From the NCBI GenBank assembly GCA_046331705.1, contig JAXLQJ010000025.1:1-64000 (forward strand): a stretch of 64,000 nt of DNA, in the 5' to 3' direction. Under the pieces are notes generated by a model. The model ran no database searches. It saw nothing but the letters and a program-made list of their open reading frames with translations, and was not told where the DNA came from. Positions 1 through 10,588 of the stretch are shown piece after piece (the stretch's first letter is position 1; the number at the start of each line of letters is the position of its first letter). The translations under genes and the position numbers were made by a program. The stretch comes from JADJOY01 sp046331705 [NCBI: bacterium]. Lineage in GTDB: Bacteria; JADJOY01.

Positions 1-55
1 GGCGATCGCCGAGCGCGGGCCGCGCCGGCGCCCCCGCGCGGCGAGCGTGCCGACG

Positions 56-1012
56 TCAGGCGGACTTGATGCGCGGCTCGGGTCCCGGGGTGGGCGTCGC
101 GGACGAGGGCGTGGCGTCGGTGGCGGGCGAGCCGTTCGACGATAGGCCCGCGCGGCCCTCGCCGAGCTGCGTGTCGTTGATCGCCGTGGCCGGCGGGCGC
201 TTGGTGGCGGGCACCCGTGAATCGCTGCTGCCGGCGCCGTTCTCCACGGGCGCGAGCGCCACCACGTGGGTCGAGAGCCAGCTCAGCGTCTCGTCCAGCA
301 CACGCTCGAACTGATGACCGTGGAAGCCGAACGCCTCGAAGAAATGACCGAGCCACGGGAGCACCAGACAGCGCGCCGCGGTGCCCGAGGCCTCGAGCGC
401 CTGGTGCAGGGTGCGCGCGTGGTAGGGCGGGACGACATGATCCATCTCGCCGCTCATCAAGAGCACGGGGCTCTTGATCTGATCGACGACGTGGATCGGC
501 GAGCGCATCTTGTATGCCTCGTCGGGGTCCTCGAAGACCTCGCCGAAGAGCTGACGATGCTCGTCGTCGACGTTCGGCAGGAAGCCGCGCGCGGCCTTCA
601 CGTGCGCGGCCAGATCCGCGAGCGGCGCCAGCGCCACCACCGCCTTGAAGCGCTCGTCGGCGGCGGCCGTGAGCAACGCGGTCTGGGCACCGCTCGCGTG
701 CCCGACGATGGCGACCGGCTCGGTGACGACGCCCTTGTCGAGCAGCGTGCCCACCGCCTTGCGGATCGTGCCGACGGCCTTCGGCCCGGAGCGGTCGTCC
801 GCCCCCTCGGAACCGAAGCCGCGCTGGTACACGCCGACCACGGCGAGCCCGGCGTCGACCAGCGGTCGCACCAGCCACTCGTAGTCGGTGGGGAAGAGCG
901 GACGCGCCGGAACCAGAAAAATGGTGGCGCGCGCCGCGGCGTCGGGGCGATAGACGAGACAGTTGACCGTGCGGCGGTCGGGTCCCGGAAAGCTCACCGT
1001 TTCGGTGCGCAT
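56..1012 (-). CDS. alpha/beta hydrolase (dienelactone-hydrolase-like)
   Basis: A cytoplasmic alpha/beta-hydrolase-fold enzyme of 318 residues; the substrate cannot be told. The nucleophile elbow reads GHASG (Ser near residue 106). A plausible acid is the Asp in GEMDHVVPP near 193, and the histidine sits in WLGHFFEAFG near 224. The core ends near residue 255. The last ~60 residues are a Pro/Ala/Ser/Thr-rich low-complexity tail that most family members lack. No signal peptide is seen. It is the last gene of the left edge and reads away from ligA, 165 bp apart, so it is probably transcribed in the same leftward direction. Family assignment is firm; esterase, lactonase or peptidase activity is open. 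Confidence 0.85.
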   Translation of the reverse strand: MRTETVSFPGPDRRTVNCLVYRPDAAARATIFLVPARPLFPTDYEWLVRPLVDAGLAVVGVYQRGFGSEGADDRSGPKAVGTIRKAVGTLLDKGVVTEPVAIVGHASGAQTALLTAAADERFKAVVALAPLADLAAHVKAARGFLPNVDDEHRQLFGEVFEDPDEAYKMRSPIHVVDQIKSPVLLMSGEMDHVVPPYHARTLHQALEASGTAARCLVLPWLGHFFEAFGFHGHQFERVLDETLSWLSTHVVALAPVENGAGSSDSRVPATKRPPATAINDTQLGEGRAGLSSNGSPATDATPSSATPTPGPEPRIKSA

Positions 1013-1177
1013 GGCCCGGCGAGGCTACCTGAGCCCGCAAACCGATGTCCAGGAAATCGCTCGTATCGCTCGATTGCGCGACAGCGAAACGCGCTCCTCG
1101 CCGCTCGCCAGACCGTGGAGGGACGCGATCCTTGGCGTCCTCCGGCGCACGTCGAGTGGCTGCGGGGGCGGCGCCGC

Positions 1178-3202
<2,025 letters not shown>

Positions 3203-3252
3203 TCACTCCGCGACGGGCGCCGCGGCGACGCGGCGCGAAGACGGCGAGTTGG

Positions 3253-3281
3253 TTGACGACCGGGAGGGGGGCGCCGATACT
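3253..3281 (+). promoter_or_regulatory. sigma70-type promoter for the rhomboid gene
   Basis: TTGACG (3253-3258) and GATACT (3276-3281) are separated by exactly 17 bp, a 5/6 and a 4/6 match to the -35 and -10 consensus. Transcription would start near 3288, about 38 nt before the rhomboid ATG. It lies in the divergent gap between ligA and the rhomboid gene. This is a sequence-only prediction. Confidence 0.5.
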
Positions 3282-3325
3282 CGCCGCGAATTCGCGGCTC
3301 GGCGCGCGAATCGAGCGAGCGCCCC

Positions 3326-4063
3326 ATGTTTCCGCTGCGCGACACCGTCCCCTCCCGCTCCGTCCCGGTCGTCACGTGGACGCTGCTGGTGCTCAACGCC
3401 GTGGCGTGGCTCTACGAGCCGATGGTCTTCGACCGGCTCCACGGAGTGCGCACGATCGATCCCGCGTTCATGTCGCGCTACGGGCTCGTGCCGCTCAAGT
3501 TCTTCTGGTACGGCGAGGCGCACCCCTTCGATTGGTGGGGGCGATTCTCGCCGATCCTGACGTCGATGTTCCTGCACGCGAGCTGGATGCATTTCCTGGG
3601 CAACATGCTCTTTCTGTGGATCTTCGGCGACAACGTCGAGGATCGGCTCGGCAAGCCGCGTTTCGTGCTCTTCTACCTCCTCTGCGGCACCGTGGCGGCG
3701 CTCATCCAGACCTACCTGGTGCCACGCTCGGGTGTGCCGATGGTGGGGGCGAGCGGCGCCATCGCGGGGGTGCTGGGCTCGTATTTCCTGTTCTTCCCAC
3801 GGGCTCGCGTGCTGACCGTGGTGCCGATCTTCTTCTTCATCCAGGTCATCGAGATCCCGGCCTTCTTCTTCCTCGGCTTCTGGTTCCTGATGCAGTTCCT
3901 GAGCGGCGCGGCGACGGTGGGCGACGCGGGCAACGGCGGCGGTGTGGCGTTCGGCGCGCACGTCGGCGGGTTTCTCGCGGGCTTGGTGCTCGGGCCGCTG
4001 CTCGCGCGACGCACTGCGCGCAAGGCGACCTATCCGACGCGCGAGGTCTTCCACCCCTGGTGA
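3326..4063 (+). CDS. rhomboid-family intramembrane serine protease
   Basis: A polytopic inner-membrane protease that cleaves transmembrane substrates. The 245-residue protein has the rhomboid signature: GASGAIAG with catalytic Ser143 in one membrane helix and His212 in GAHVGGFLAG in a later helix. The conserved HxxxxHxxxNM-like segment HASWMHFLGNMLFLW (84-98) supplies the oxyanion region. An aromatic, hydrophobic stretch between the two catalytic helices (about 165-192) is typical of the larger bacterial forms. It has its own predicted promoter and ends 22 bp before the convergent sulfatase gene. The substrate is unknown. Confidence 0.93.
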   Translation: MFPLRDTVPSRSVPVVTWTLLVLNAVAWLYEPMVFDRLHGVRTIDPAFMSRYGLVPLKFFWYGEAHPFDWWGRFSPILTSMFLHASWMHFLGNMLFLWIFGDNVEDRLGKPRFVLFYLLCGTVAALIQTYLVPRSGVPMVGASGAIAGVLGSYFLFFPRARVLTVVPIFFFIQVIEIPAFFFLGFWFLMQFLSGAATVGDAGNGGGVAFGAHVGGFLAGLVLGPLLARRTARKATYPTREVFHPW

Positions 4064-4085
4064 GCGCGGTTGGCGGCGCCGCGGG

Positions 4086-6437
4086 TCAGTCGCCCGCGTA
4101 GCCGAGGGCCTTGAGCGTTTCCTTCGCCGCGCCGTCGAGCTCGACGTTGCCGGTGGTGAAGGCGTTGGCCTTGCGTTCGCCGAGGGTGCGCGCGAGCCGG
4201 GCCGACAGCTCGAGCGCGCGAATGGGGCGCTCGGCGACGAGGTTCTGGGTCTCGCCAGGATCGACCGCCAGGTCGTAGAGCTCGCCGTCGTGATCGCGGC
4301 CGTCGTCGATGTACTTCCAGGTGCCGTCGATGAGCGCCTGGCGATGCCAGCTCTCGATGCTGCGCGAGGTGAGCGGACGCGCCGGCGGTTCGACGCCGCC
4401 GAGGATCGCCGCAGACAGGTCGATCCCGTCGAGCGCCGCGCTCGGGCTCGCGCGAGCGGAGGCGCCGCTCGCGAACGCCACCAGCGTGGGGAAGAGATCG
4501 ACCGTCGACACGGGCGTTCGCACCACGTGCGGCGCCACGGCCCAGGTGCGCGGCGGCACGACGACCAGCGGCACCCGGATCATCTCCTCGTAGACCGTGG
4601 TGTTGTGGAAGATCCGGCCGTGCTCGCCGAACGCCTCGCCGTGATCGGCGGTGACGACCAGCAGCGTGTCTTCGCCGAGCTGCGCGTCGTCGAGCGCCTT
4701 CACCAGCGCCGCCACACCGTCGTCGGCGTAGCGGAAGTTCTCGTCGTAGCGGTCGCGGGCGAAGTCGAGCTCCCAGCCTTCCAGCGCCACGCGGATGCGT
4801 GGAGCGATCGATTTCCAGGTGGCGATCAGCGTCGTGGCGTCGGCGTTGCCGAGGAACATCCCGCGATAGGGCGGCGGCGCCAGGTAGGGATGGTGCGGCG
4901 GCACCTGATGCAGGTAGACGAACGCGGGCGCGGCGGGATCGCGGGCGAGGAACTCGAGCGCCCGCTCGTTGAGCGTCGCGGGGATCATCGAGCGCGGGCG
5001 CGGGATCTCGGGGTCCATCACCGTGCTCTTGTCGCGAAACACCTCGTGGATCTCGTCGAACTCGCGCAGCCCGCCGAATCCAGTGGACGCGTTCGGATTG
5101 CCCACGATCGCCACGCTGCGCGCGCCACGCTTGCGTAGCTCGCCCGCGAGCGTCGGCACCGCCTCGCCGAGCTTGGTCTCCCGCACCACCACGCCGCTGC
5201 GCTCGGGGTAGAGACCCGTGAGAATCGCGGCGGTGGAGGCGATCGTGTACGAGGAGGCGCCGTAGGCCCGCTCGAAGCGCACCCCGCGGGCGGCGAGCTG
5301 CTCGAGGAAGGGCGTGGTGGGGCGCGCGTAGCCGTACGCGCTGGAATGCAGCGCGGAGGCGGCGTCGAGGATCACCAGGACCACGCGCTTGGGTGGGCTG
5401 GGTGCTCGCGGTGCGCTGGTGATCGGCGTGGCGACGGTGCCGGCGCGCGTGACCAGCCGAGGCGCTTCGAGGCGAACGCGCGCGGCGGGATCTCCCGTGA
5501 CGCGGATCTCGATTGCCCCCAACCCGTCGCGGCCGCGGGGGATGCGCGCCCGCAGCTCGCGAGCTTGCGTCGGCACCGGTGCGTCCTCGAGCAGCGCGCG
5601 CCGTGGTGGGTCGTCGCGCAGGACGGAAACCGCGAGCCGTGCCGAGCCATCGGTCGCATCGTCGCGGTGGACGCGCGCGGTCAGCTCACCAGCGCCGAGC
5701 TCGGCGATCGGAAACCTGAGCGCGATCGGCGCGCGAAGCCACCACACGCCATCGTGCTGCTCGGCACGCGGCTCGCTCGCCGTGGGCAGGTCCGCGGCGT
5801 CGGTGGGGCGCACCAGCGCGATTCGCGTGATGCGTGCCGCGAGCGTGCGCGCGTCTTGCGAGCGCGGGTCCACGTCGGCGGGGCGGGTCACCCGCGCCCA
5901 TTCGAGGTCGAGGTCGCCGTCGCCGATCGGCAGCGCCCCGGCGGGAACGTCGAGGGCCACGGTCTGCGTGCCGCGCGCGAGCGTGAGGGGCGCCTGCGTG
6001 AGCGGTCTGCCAGCGGCGACGCGAACCGCGAGCGTCTGCGCTTGGCCAGGCGGCATCGGCGCCGGCGTCAACGCGATCTCCAGCCGACGCGCCGCTGGGT
6101 CGAGCGCGCGCACCCGCACCCGCGCGTGCGTGGCCGTCACCCACACCCCGCCGCGCCCGGCCTCCAGGCCGGGATCGCCGAAGCCTTCGACGAGCTCGAT
6201 CGCATCGGGCGAAGGGCGCGGGCGCTCCGCCTCGACCGAATCCCACACCACGCGCTCGCCGACCACCTGGACCAGCGCGTCCGCGGCGCCGAGGTCGATC
6301 GTCCGCGCCGGACCGCGGTCGCAGGCGATCAGCAGCGCGAGCAGCGCCAGCCAGCCGAAGCGGAGTCCTGCATGCCCGCCGCTCGCGGCCGCGGTCGCTC
6401 GCGCCACGCCGTGCCGACACCCGCGCCTACGCACCAT
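4086..6437 (-). CDS. sulfatase-like lipoprotein of the alkaline phosphatase superfamily, Thr at nucleophile position
   Basis: A predicted outer-surface or periplasmic lipoprotein of 783 residues. The start at 6437 puts a hydrophobic signal and the lipobox LIAC (lipidated Cys39) at the N-terminus. Residues ~60-320 look like beta-rich carbohydrate-binding-type sequence. The C-terminal half is a sulfatase/phosphodiesterase fold: the metal-binding Asp in VVLVILDAAS, the ADHGEAFGEHG metal motif, and a GETQNL tail typical of arylsulfatases. At the nucleophile site the usual Cys/Ser-x-Pro-x-Arg is replaced by TIASTAAILTG, so Thr rather than a formylglycine precursor is the likely nucleophile. This suggests a phosphatase, phosphotransferase or non-FGly hydrolase. 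It lies 53 bp downstream of fabI on the same strand. Confidence 0.85.
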   Translation of the reverse strand: MVRRRGCRHGVARATAAASGGHAGLRFGWLALLALLIACDRGPARTIDLGAADALVQVVGERVVWDSVEAERPRPSPDAIELVEGFGDPGLEAGRGGVWVTATHARVRVRALDPAARRLEIALTPAPMPPGQAQTLAVRVAAGRPLTQAPLTLARGTQTVALDVPAGALPIGDGDLDLEWARVTRPADVDPRSQDARTLAARITRIALVRPTDAADLPTASEPRAEQHDGVWWLRAPIALRFPIAELGAGELTARVHRDDATDGSARLAVSVLRDDPPRRALLEDAPVPTQARELRARIPRGRDGLGAIEIRVTGDPAARVRLEAPRLVTRAGTVATPITSAPRAPSPPKRVVLVILDAASALHSSAYGYARPTTPFLEQLAARGVRFERAYGASSYTIASTAAILTGLYPERSGVVVRETKLGEAVPTLAGELRKRGARSVAIVGNPNASTGFGGLREFDEIHEVFRDKSTVMDPEIPRPRSMIPATLNERALEFLARDPAAPAFVYLHQVPPHHPYLAPPPYRGMFLGNADATTLIATWKSIAPRIRVALEGWELDFARDRYDENFRYADDGVAALVKALDDAQLGEDTLLVVTADHGEAFGEHGRIFHNTTVYEEMIRVPLVVVPPRTWAVAPHVVRTPVSTVDLFPTLVAFASGASARASPSAALDGIDLSAAILGGVEPPARPLTSRSIESWHRQALIDGTWKYIDDGRDHDGELYDLAVDPGETQNLVAERPIRALELSARLARTLGERKANAFTTGNVELDGAAKETLKALGYAGD

Positions 6438-6490
6438 TCGCGAGCTCCAAGTCACGGGCCTCGAGCCTCGAACCGGAAGCGCCGCGAACC

Positions 6491-7264
6491 CTACATCCCG
6501 GTCGCGTGGTAGCCCGCGTCGACGTGCAGCACCTCGCCGGTGATGCCCGTGCCGAGCGGCCCCAGCAGTGCCAGCGCCGCGGCACCCACCTCGTCGGCGG
6601 TCACGTTGCGCTTGAGCAGTGCCCGCTCCTCGTGGTGGTGAAGCATGTCGCGAAACCCGTGGATGCCCGCGGCGGCCAGCGTCTTGATGGGGCCGGCGCT
6701 GATCGCGTTCACGCGGATGCCGCGGGGGCCGAGATCCTGCGCCAAGTAGCGAACCGCGGCTTCGAGGGCCGCCTTCGCGACCCCCATCACGTTGTAGTGG
6801 GGCAGGGCCTTCTCGGCGCCGTAGTAGGAAAGCGTGAGCACGCTGCCGCCGCCGCGGCCCTCGAAGAGCGGAAGCGCGGCGCGGGTCAGCGCCACCAGGG
6901 AGTAGACGCTGATGTCGAGCGCGGCGCGGAAACCCTCGCGATCCGTGGCCACGAAGTCGCCGGTCAGGTCCTCGCGCCGGGCGTATGCGACCGAGTGCAC
7001 CAGCACGTCGAGGCCGCCGAGCGCGTCTCGGATGCGCCCGAAGGCCGCGTCGATGTCGGCATCGCTCGCGACGTCGCAGGGGGTCAGCAACGCGGCGGAG
7101 ATGCTCTCGGCCAAGGGGCGGACGCGTTTCTCGAGCACCTCGCCTTGGTAGGTGAGGGCGATCTGGGCGCCTTCGTCGGCGAGGCGCTTGGCGATTCCCC
7201 ACGCGATCGAGCGCTCGTTCGCCACCCCCACGACCAGCGCCTTCTTCCCCTGCATGCTCGGCAT
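6491..7264 (-). CDS. fabI: enoyl-[acyl-carrier-protein] reductase (NADH) FabI
   Basis: Performs the last reduction of each fatty-acid elongation cycle in the cytoplasm. The protein has 257 residues, typical for FabI. It shows the atypical FabI nucleotide motif GVANERSIAWGIA (13-25) and the catalytic Tyr157 and Lys164 in the YxxxxxxK arrangement (YNVMGVAK), preceded by Tyr147/148. The ATG at 7264 follows GGGAG by about 9 nt; a second in-frame ATG lies at 7255. The stop of the upstream yjbQ gene is only 7 bp away, so the two are almost certainly cotranscribed. Confidence 0.95.
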   Translation of the reverse strand: MPSMQGKKALVVGVANERSIAWGIAKRLADEGAQIALTYQGEVLEKRVRPLAESISAALLTPCDVASDADIDAAFGRIRDALGGLDVLVHSVAYARREDLTGDFVATDREGFRAALDISVYSLVALTRAALPLFEGRGGGSVLTLSYYGAEKALPHYNVMGVAKAALEAAVRYLAQDLGPRGIRVNAISAGPIKTLAAAGIHGFRDMLHHHEERALLKRNVTADEVGAAALALLGPLGTGITGEVLHVDAGYHATGM

Positions 7265-7271
7265 GTCCCAT

Positions 7272-7700
7272 TCACTCCCAACGGTCTCCGGTGAGCTGAA
7301 CGACGACGTCGCGCTGGCGGGGGCGATTGTCGAAATCGATGAGCACGACCTGTTGCCAGGTGCCGAGCAAGAGCTCGCCGTCGGTGAACGGAATCGTCAC
7401 CGAGCAGCCGAGCAGTGCCGCCCGCACGTGCGAATGGCCGTTGCCGTCGTGCCAGGTATCTTCGTGGTGGTAGTGCGCGTCGCGCGGCGCCAATCGCTCG
7501 AAGAGCGCCGGGACATCCTCGAGCAAGCCCGGTTCGAGCTCGAGCGTGGTGATGCCGGCGGTGGAGCCGCTCACGAACACCAGCGCCTGGCCGTGCTGAA
7601 AGCGGTGCTTGCTGACCAGGTCACGAACCGAGCCGGTGAGGTCGCGAATCTCGGAATCGCCGCGCGTCGAGACGTGGATGCGATCCGTGACGATGGTCAT
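7272..7700 (-). CDS. yjbQ: YjbQ / UPF0047 family protein
   Basis: A small 142-residue protein of the YjbQ (UPF0047) family. Some members show weak thiamine-phosphate-synthase-like activity, but the physiological role is not settled. The family hallmarks are the SGSTAGITTLE segment and the histidine-rich metal site HYHHEDTWHDGNGHSH near residues 75-91, followed by LLGCSVTIPFTDGELLLGTWQ. The ATG at 7700 begins the conserved MTIVTDRI N-terminus; the frame stays open far upstream, but that extension has no family similarity. It is the first gene of the leftward yjbQ-fabI group. Confidence 0.88.
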   Translation of the reverse strand: MTIVTDRIHVSTRGDSEIRDLTGSVRDLVSKHRFQHGQALVFVSGSTAGITTLELEPGLLEDVPALFERLAPRDAHYHHEDTWHDGNGHSHVRAALLGCSVTIPFTDGELLLGTWQQVVLIDFDNRPRQRDVVVQLTGDRWE

Positions 7701-8128
7701 GTTGGGCGAATCCCGGCCGCGCTCGGCGCGCCGAGTGTATCCCGCATCGTCGACCAATCCTGCTCCGGGACAGGTCTCGGGCGCGGCCGGACGCGGCCCT
7801 GGCGCACCGGCTCGGTGGATCGTTCGAACCTCCCGTGGCGCCGACCACGATCGGGCGCCCTTCCCGAAAACCTGACGCGTCGAAGTCGTGACACTGACAA
7901 TTTCTGCTGGGTAGGCGCGCGCTCTGCCCCAAATGCTCGAAATATTCCGGACGCTTCGGATGGAGCCAAGATTGCATTGTCCAGCGGGCACTTGGGCGAG
8001 CTGCCGCGTTCGGCGAGCCTTTTCCCTTGACTCGCAGGGGAACGGCGACCTTAATCGCGCCCGGCTCACGGGCCCACTCGACTAGCGCGGGGCGTGCTCG
8101 GCCGGACCCGCAACGGAGCTGAGGTGCC
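7701..8128. other. 428-bp divergent intergenic region
   Basis: Sits between the divergent yjbQ and secretion-ATPase genes. No convincing ORF was found in it. It contains a relatively AT-rich stretch (7935-7980) with a candidate leftward promoter, and a candidate rightward one around 8027-8056 (TTGACT, 18 bp, TTAATC, a poor -10). A GC-rich inverted repeat lies at about 7785-7800. The ATPase has GGAG ahead of its ATG at 8129. Confidence 0.5.
7941..7969 (-). promoter_or_regulatory. candidate promoter for yjbQ-fabI
   Basis: On the minus strand TTGGCT (7964-7969) and AATATT (7941-7946) are separated by 17 bp. Each hexamer matches consensus at 4 of 6 positions. It lies in the most AT-rich part of the divergent gap and would give a leader of about 230 nt. 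This is a weak prediction from sequence alone. Confidence 0.35.
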
Positions 8129-10588
8129 ATGTCCAAAAACCTAGGACCGCTGCTGCTCCAAGCCGGCATCCTGAGCGCTGCCGAGCTGGAAGCGAGCCTC
8201 GACGAGGCGCGCAAGCGGCGCATCTCGCTCTTCGAGCTGATCATTCACGAGAAGCGGGTCTCCGAGGAGTCGCTCGCCGAGACCCTCTCGAAGTGGCTCG
8301 ATCTACCGCAGATCCGCCTCGCCAGCGCCAGCGTCGATCCCAAGGCGCTGCGCGCGGTCAGCGAGGAGATGGCGCGCAAGCACACGGTCATGCCCGTCAA
8401 GGTCGAGCGCAACTCGCTGGTGGTGGCGATGGCCGACCCGTCGGACTTCACGGCCATCCAGGAGCTCGGGTTCGCGTCGGGGCTGAGCGTGCGGCCGGTG
8501 GTCGCGAGCCGCAGCGAGGTGCTCGACGCCATCGACCGCTACTACACCACCGAGGACAAGCTTCAGGACTTCCTGAGCAACGTCACCGACGCCACGGACC
8601 TCAACTTCGTGTCCGAGGCACCCGCGGGAGTCGATCTCGACGGCATGGACGCGCGCGAGGCGGCGCAGCTCGCGCCGGTCGTGCGGATGGTCAACCTGCT
8701 GATCCAGGACGCCATCAAGAGCGGGGCCTCCGACGTCCACGTCGAGCCCGGGCTCAACAACCTGCAGGTGCGGCTGCGTGTCGATGGCGTGCTGCGCGAC
8801 TACATGCAGGTGCCCAAGTGGCTGCACGCCGCGGTGACCTCGCGCCTCAAGATCCTCGCCGACCTCGACATCGCCGAGCGCCGCCTGCCCCAGGACGGTC
8901 GCATCAAGGCCCAGTTCCAGGGCAAGTCACTCGACATCCGCGTGTCCACCTTGCCGACCCACTTCGGCGAGAAGGTGGTGATGCGCGTTCTCGGCACGAA
9001 CCAGATCCCGACGTTTCGCGCGATGGGCCTGAGCGACGACCAGTGCGCCGTGCTGGAGGGCGCGCTCAATCAGCCCCAGGGCATGATCCTCGTGACCGGT
9101 CCCACCGGCTCCGGCAAGACCACCGGCCTCTACTCGATGCTCACCAAGCGCAAGAGCCCCGAGGTGAACATCGTCACCGTCGAGGACCCCATCGAGTACC
9201 AGCTCGGCGGGATCACCCAGGTGCAGGTCAACACCAAGACCGGGCTCACGTTCCCCAAGGTGCTGCGCTCGGTGCTGCGTCAGGACCCGGACGTGATCCT
9301 GGTGGGCGAGATCCGCGACCTCGAGACCGCGGAGATCGCGTTTCGCGCGGCCATGACGGGCCACCTGGTGCTGAGCACGGTGCACACCAACAGCGCGCTC
9401 GCCACCATCACGCGCTTGCTGGATCTGGGCGTGGATCCGGTGCTGATCACGTCGTCCGTTCAGCTCATCGCGGCGCAGCGCTTGGCGCGACGCATCTGCA
9501 TGCGTTGCAAGGAGGCCTATACCCCCGCGCCCGACGTGCTCGCCAAGCTGAGGCTCGAGGGGACGGCGGCCACCTTCTACCGCGGGCGCGGTTGCGCCGC
9601 GTGCGGCCGCACGGGCTACGCGGGCCGGGTGGGGATCTTCGAGCTGGTGCGCATGACGCCGAAGCTCAAGGATCTGATCCAGCGCAAGTCCACCGAAGCC
9701 GAGCTGCGCAAGGCCGCGGTGGCCACCGGCACGCGCTTTCTGGCGGACGACGCGCTCGAGAAGCTCAAGCAGGGCGTCACGTCGCCGGACGAAGTGCTGC
9801 GCGTGATCCAATTCGACGAAGACGACATGGTGCGCTGCCCGGAGTGCGCCGCGTTCATCCACCTCGACTTCTCGACGTGTCCGTACTGCCTGCACTCGCT
9901 GAAGGAGCTCTGCGAGGGTTGCGGACAGGAGCTCAAGCTCGAATGGCGCGTCTGTCCGTACTGCAACGCCCGCAAGCACCACGCGGCCACGGATGCGTTG
10001 GACCGGCCGCGGACCGGTCCGCTGCGTCGACGTTCGGCGACGCCGATGCCGCGCTCGTCGACGGCCGCGGCCTGGGACGGGGGCGGTAGCGGGCTGGGGA
10101 TGGCGCGCGGCGGCGGAGTGGAGGCGCCCGTGGTCACGGAGTGGGCCATGCCGCGGCCCACGGCGCGACCCGCCCCGCGAGCCCGCCCGGCCGCCACCGT
10201 CAAGCGGCCCAACGTGCTCGTGGTGGACCACGACCCCGGCATCCTGCAGGGAATCCAGGCGGCGCTTTCGATGTTGCCCGTCGGCGTCGACGTGATGGCA
10301 CTCCCAAGCGCCGAGGACGCGCTCGCGTCGGTGAGCGAACGGCTGCCGGACCTGGTCATCACCGAGGTGGGCCTGGCCGGCATGGACGGTTTCGAGCTCT
10401 GCCGCCATCTGCGCGAGGACATCCGCACCGCGTTCGTGCCGGTCGTCATGCTGGCGAATCCCGGCGAGGAAGAAGCGCGCTCGAAGGGCTACCACGTGGG
10501 GGCCGACGACTACGTGTCGAAGCCGTTTTCGAGCGAGGATCTGAACTCGCGGGTCCTGCGTCTGCTCAGGCGGACGTATGGCATCTGA
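8129..10588 (+). CDS. GspE/PilB-type secretion ATPase with double zinc ribbon and degenerate receiver domain
   Basis: Cytoplasmic hexameric ATPase that would power a type IV pilus or type II secretion assembly. Order: N-terminal MshEN/T2SSE_N domain (1-145), ATPase domain with Walker A GPTGSGKT (324-331), Asp and His boxes, Walker B ILVGEIRD, and a tetracysteine site (CMRC...CAAC). After the normal end (~565) come four CxxC pairs (about 570-615) forming a double zinc ribbon, a Pro/Ala/Arg linker, and a receiver-like domain (692-819). In the receiver, the phospho-accepting Asp is Glu746 (DLVITEVGLAG), the second acidic residue is His (VVDHDP), and the conserved Thr is Ala; only the Lys in YVSKPF remains. 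No pilus or secretion genes are nearby. It overlaps the dnaJ-like gene by 11 bp. Confidence 0.92.
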   Translation: MSKNLGPLLLQAGILSAAELEASLDEARKRRISLFELIIHEKRVSEESLAETLSKWLDLPQIRLASASVDPKALRAVSEEMARKHTVMPVKVERNSLVVAMADPSDFTAIQELGFASGLSVRPVVASRSEVLDAIDRYYTTEDKLQDFLSNVTDATDLNFVSEAPAGVDLDGMDAREAAQLAPVVRMVNLLIQDAIKSGASDVHVEPGLNNLQVRLRVDGVLRDYMQVPKWLHAAVTSRLKILADLDIAERRLPQDGRIKAQFQGKSLDIRVSTLPTHFGEKVVMRVLGTNQIPTFRAMGLSDDQCAVLEGALNQPQGMILVTGPTGSGKTTGLYSMLTKRKSPEVNIVTVEDPIEYQLGGITQVQVNTKTGLTFPKVLRSVLRQDPDVILVGEIRDLETAEIAFRAAMTGHLVLSTVHTNSALATITRLLDLGVDPVLITSSVQLIAAQRLARRICMRCKEAYTPAPDVLAKLRLEGTAATFYRGRGCAACGRTGYAGRVGIFELVRMTPKLKDLIQRKSTEAELRKAAVATGTRFLADDALEKLKQGVTSPDEVLRVIQFDEDDMVRCPECAAFIHLDFSTCPYCLHSLKELCEGCGQELKLEWRVCPYCNARKHHAATDALDRPRTGPLRRRSATPMPRSSTAAAWDGGGSGLGMARGGGVEAPVVTEWAMPRPTARPAPRARPAATVKRPNVLVVDHDPGILQGIQAALSMLPVGVDVMALPSAEDALASVSERLPDLVITEVGLAGMDGFELCRHLREDIRTAFVPVVMLANPGEEEARSKGYHVGADDYVSKPFSSEDLNSRVLRLLRRTYGI

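Noticed and set aside
7790-7860. A tRNA-like T-loop (GTTCGAAC) on the minus strand
   Set aside because: The flanking bases do not form the T-stem or an acceptor stem, so no tRNA can be folded.
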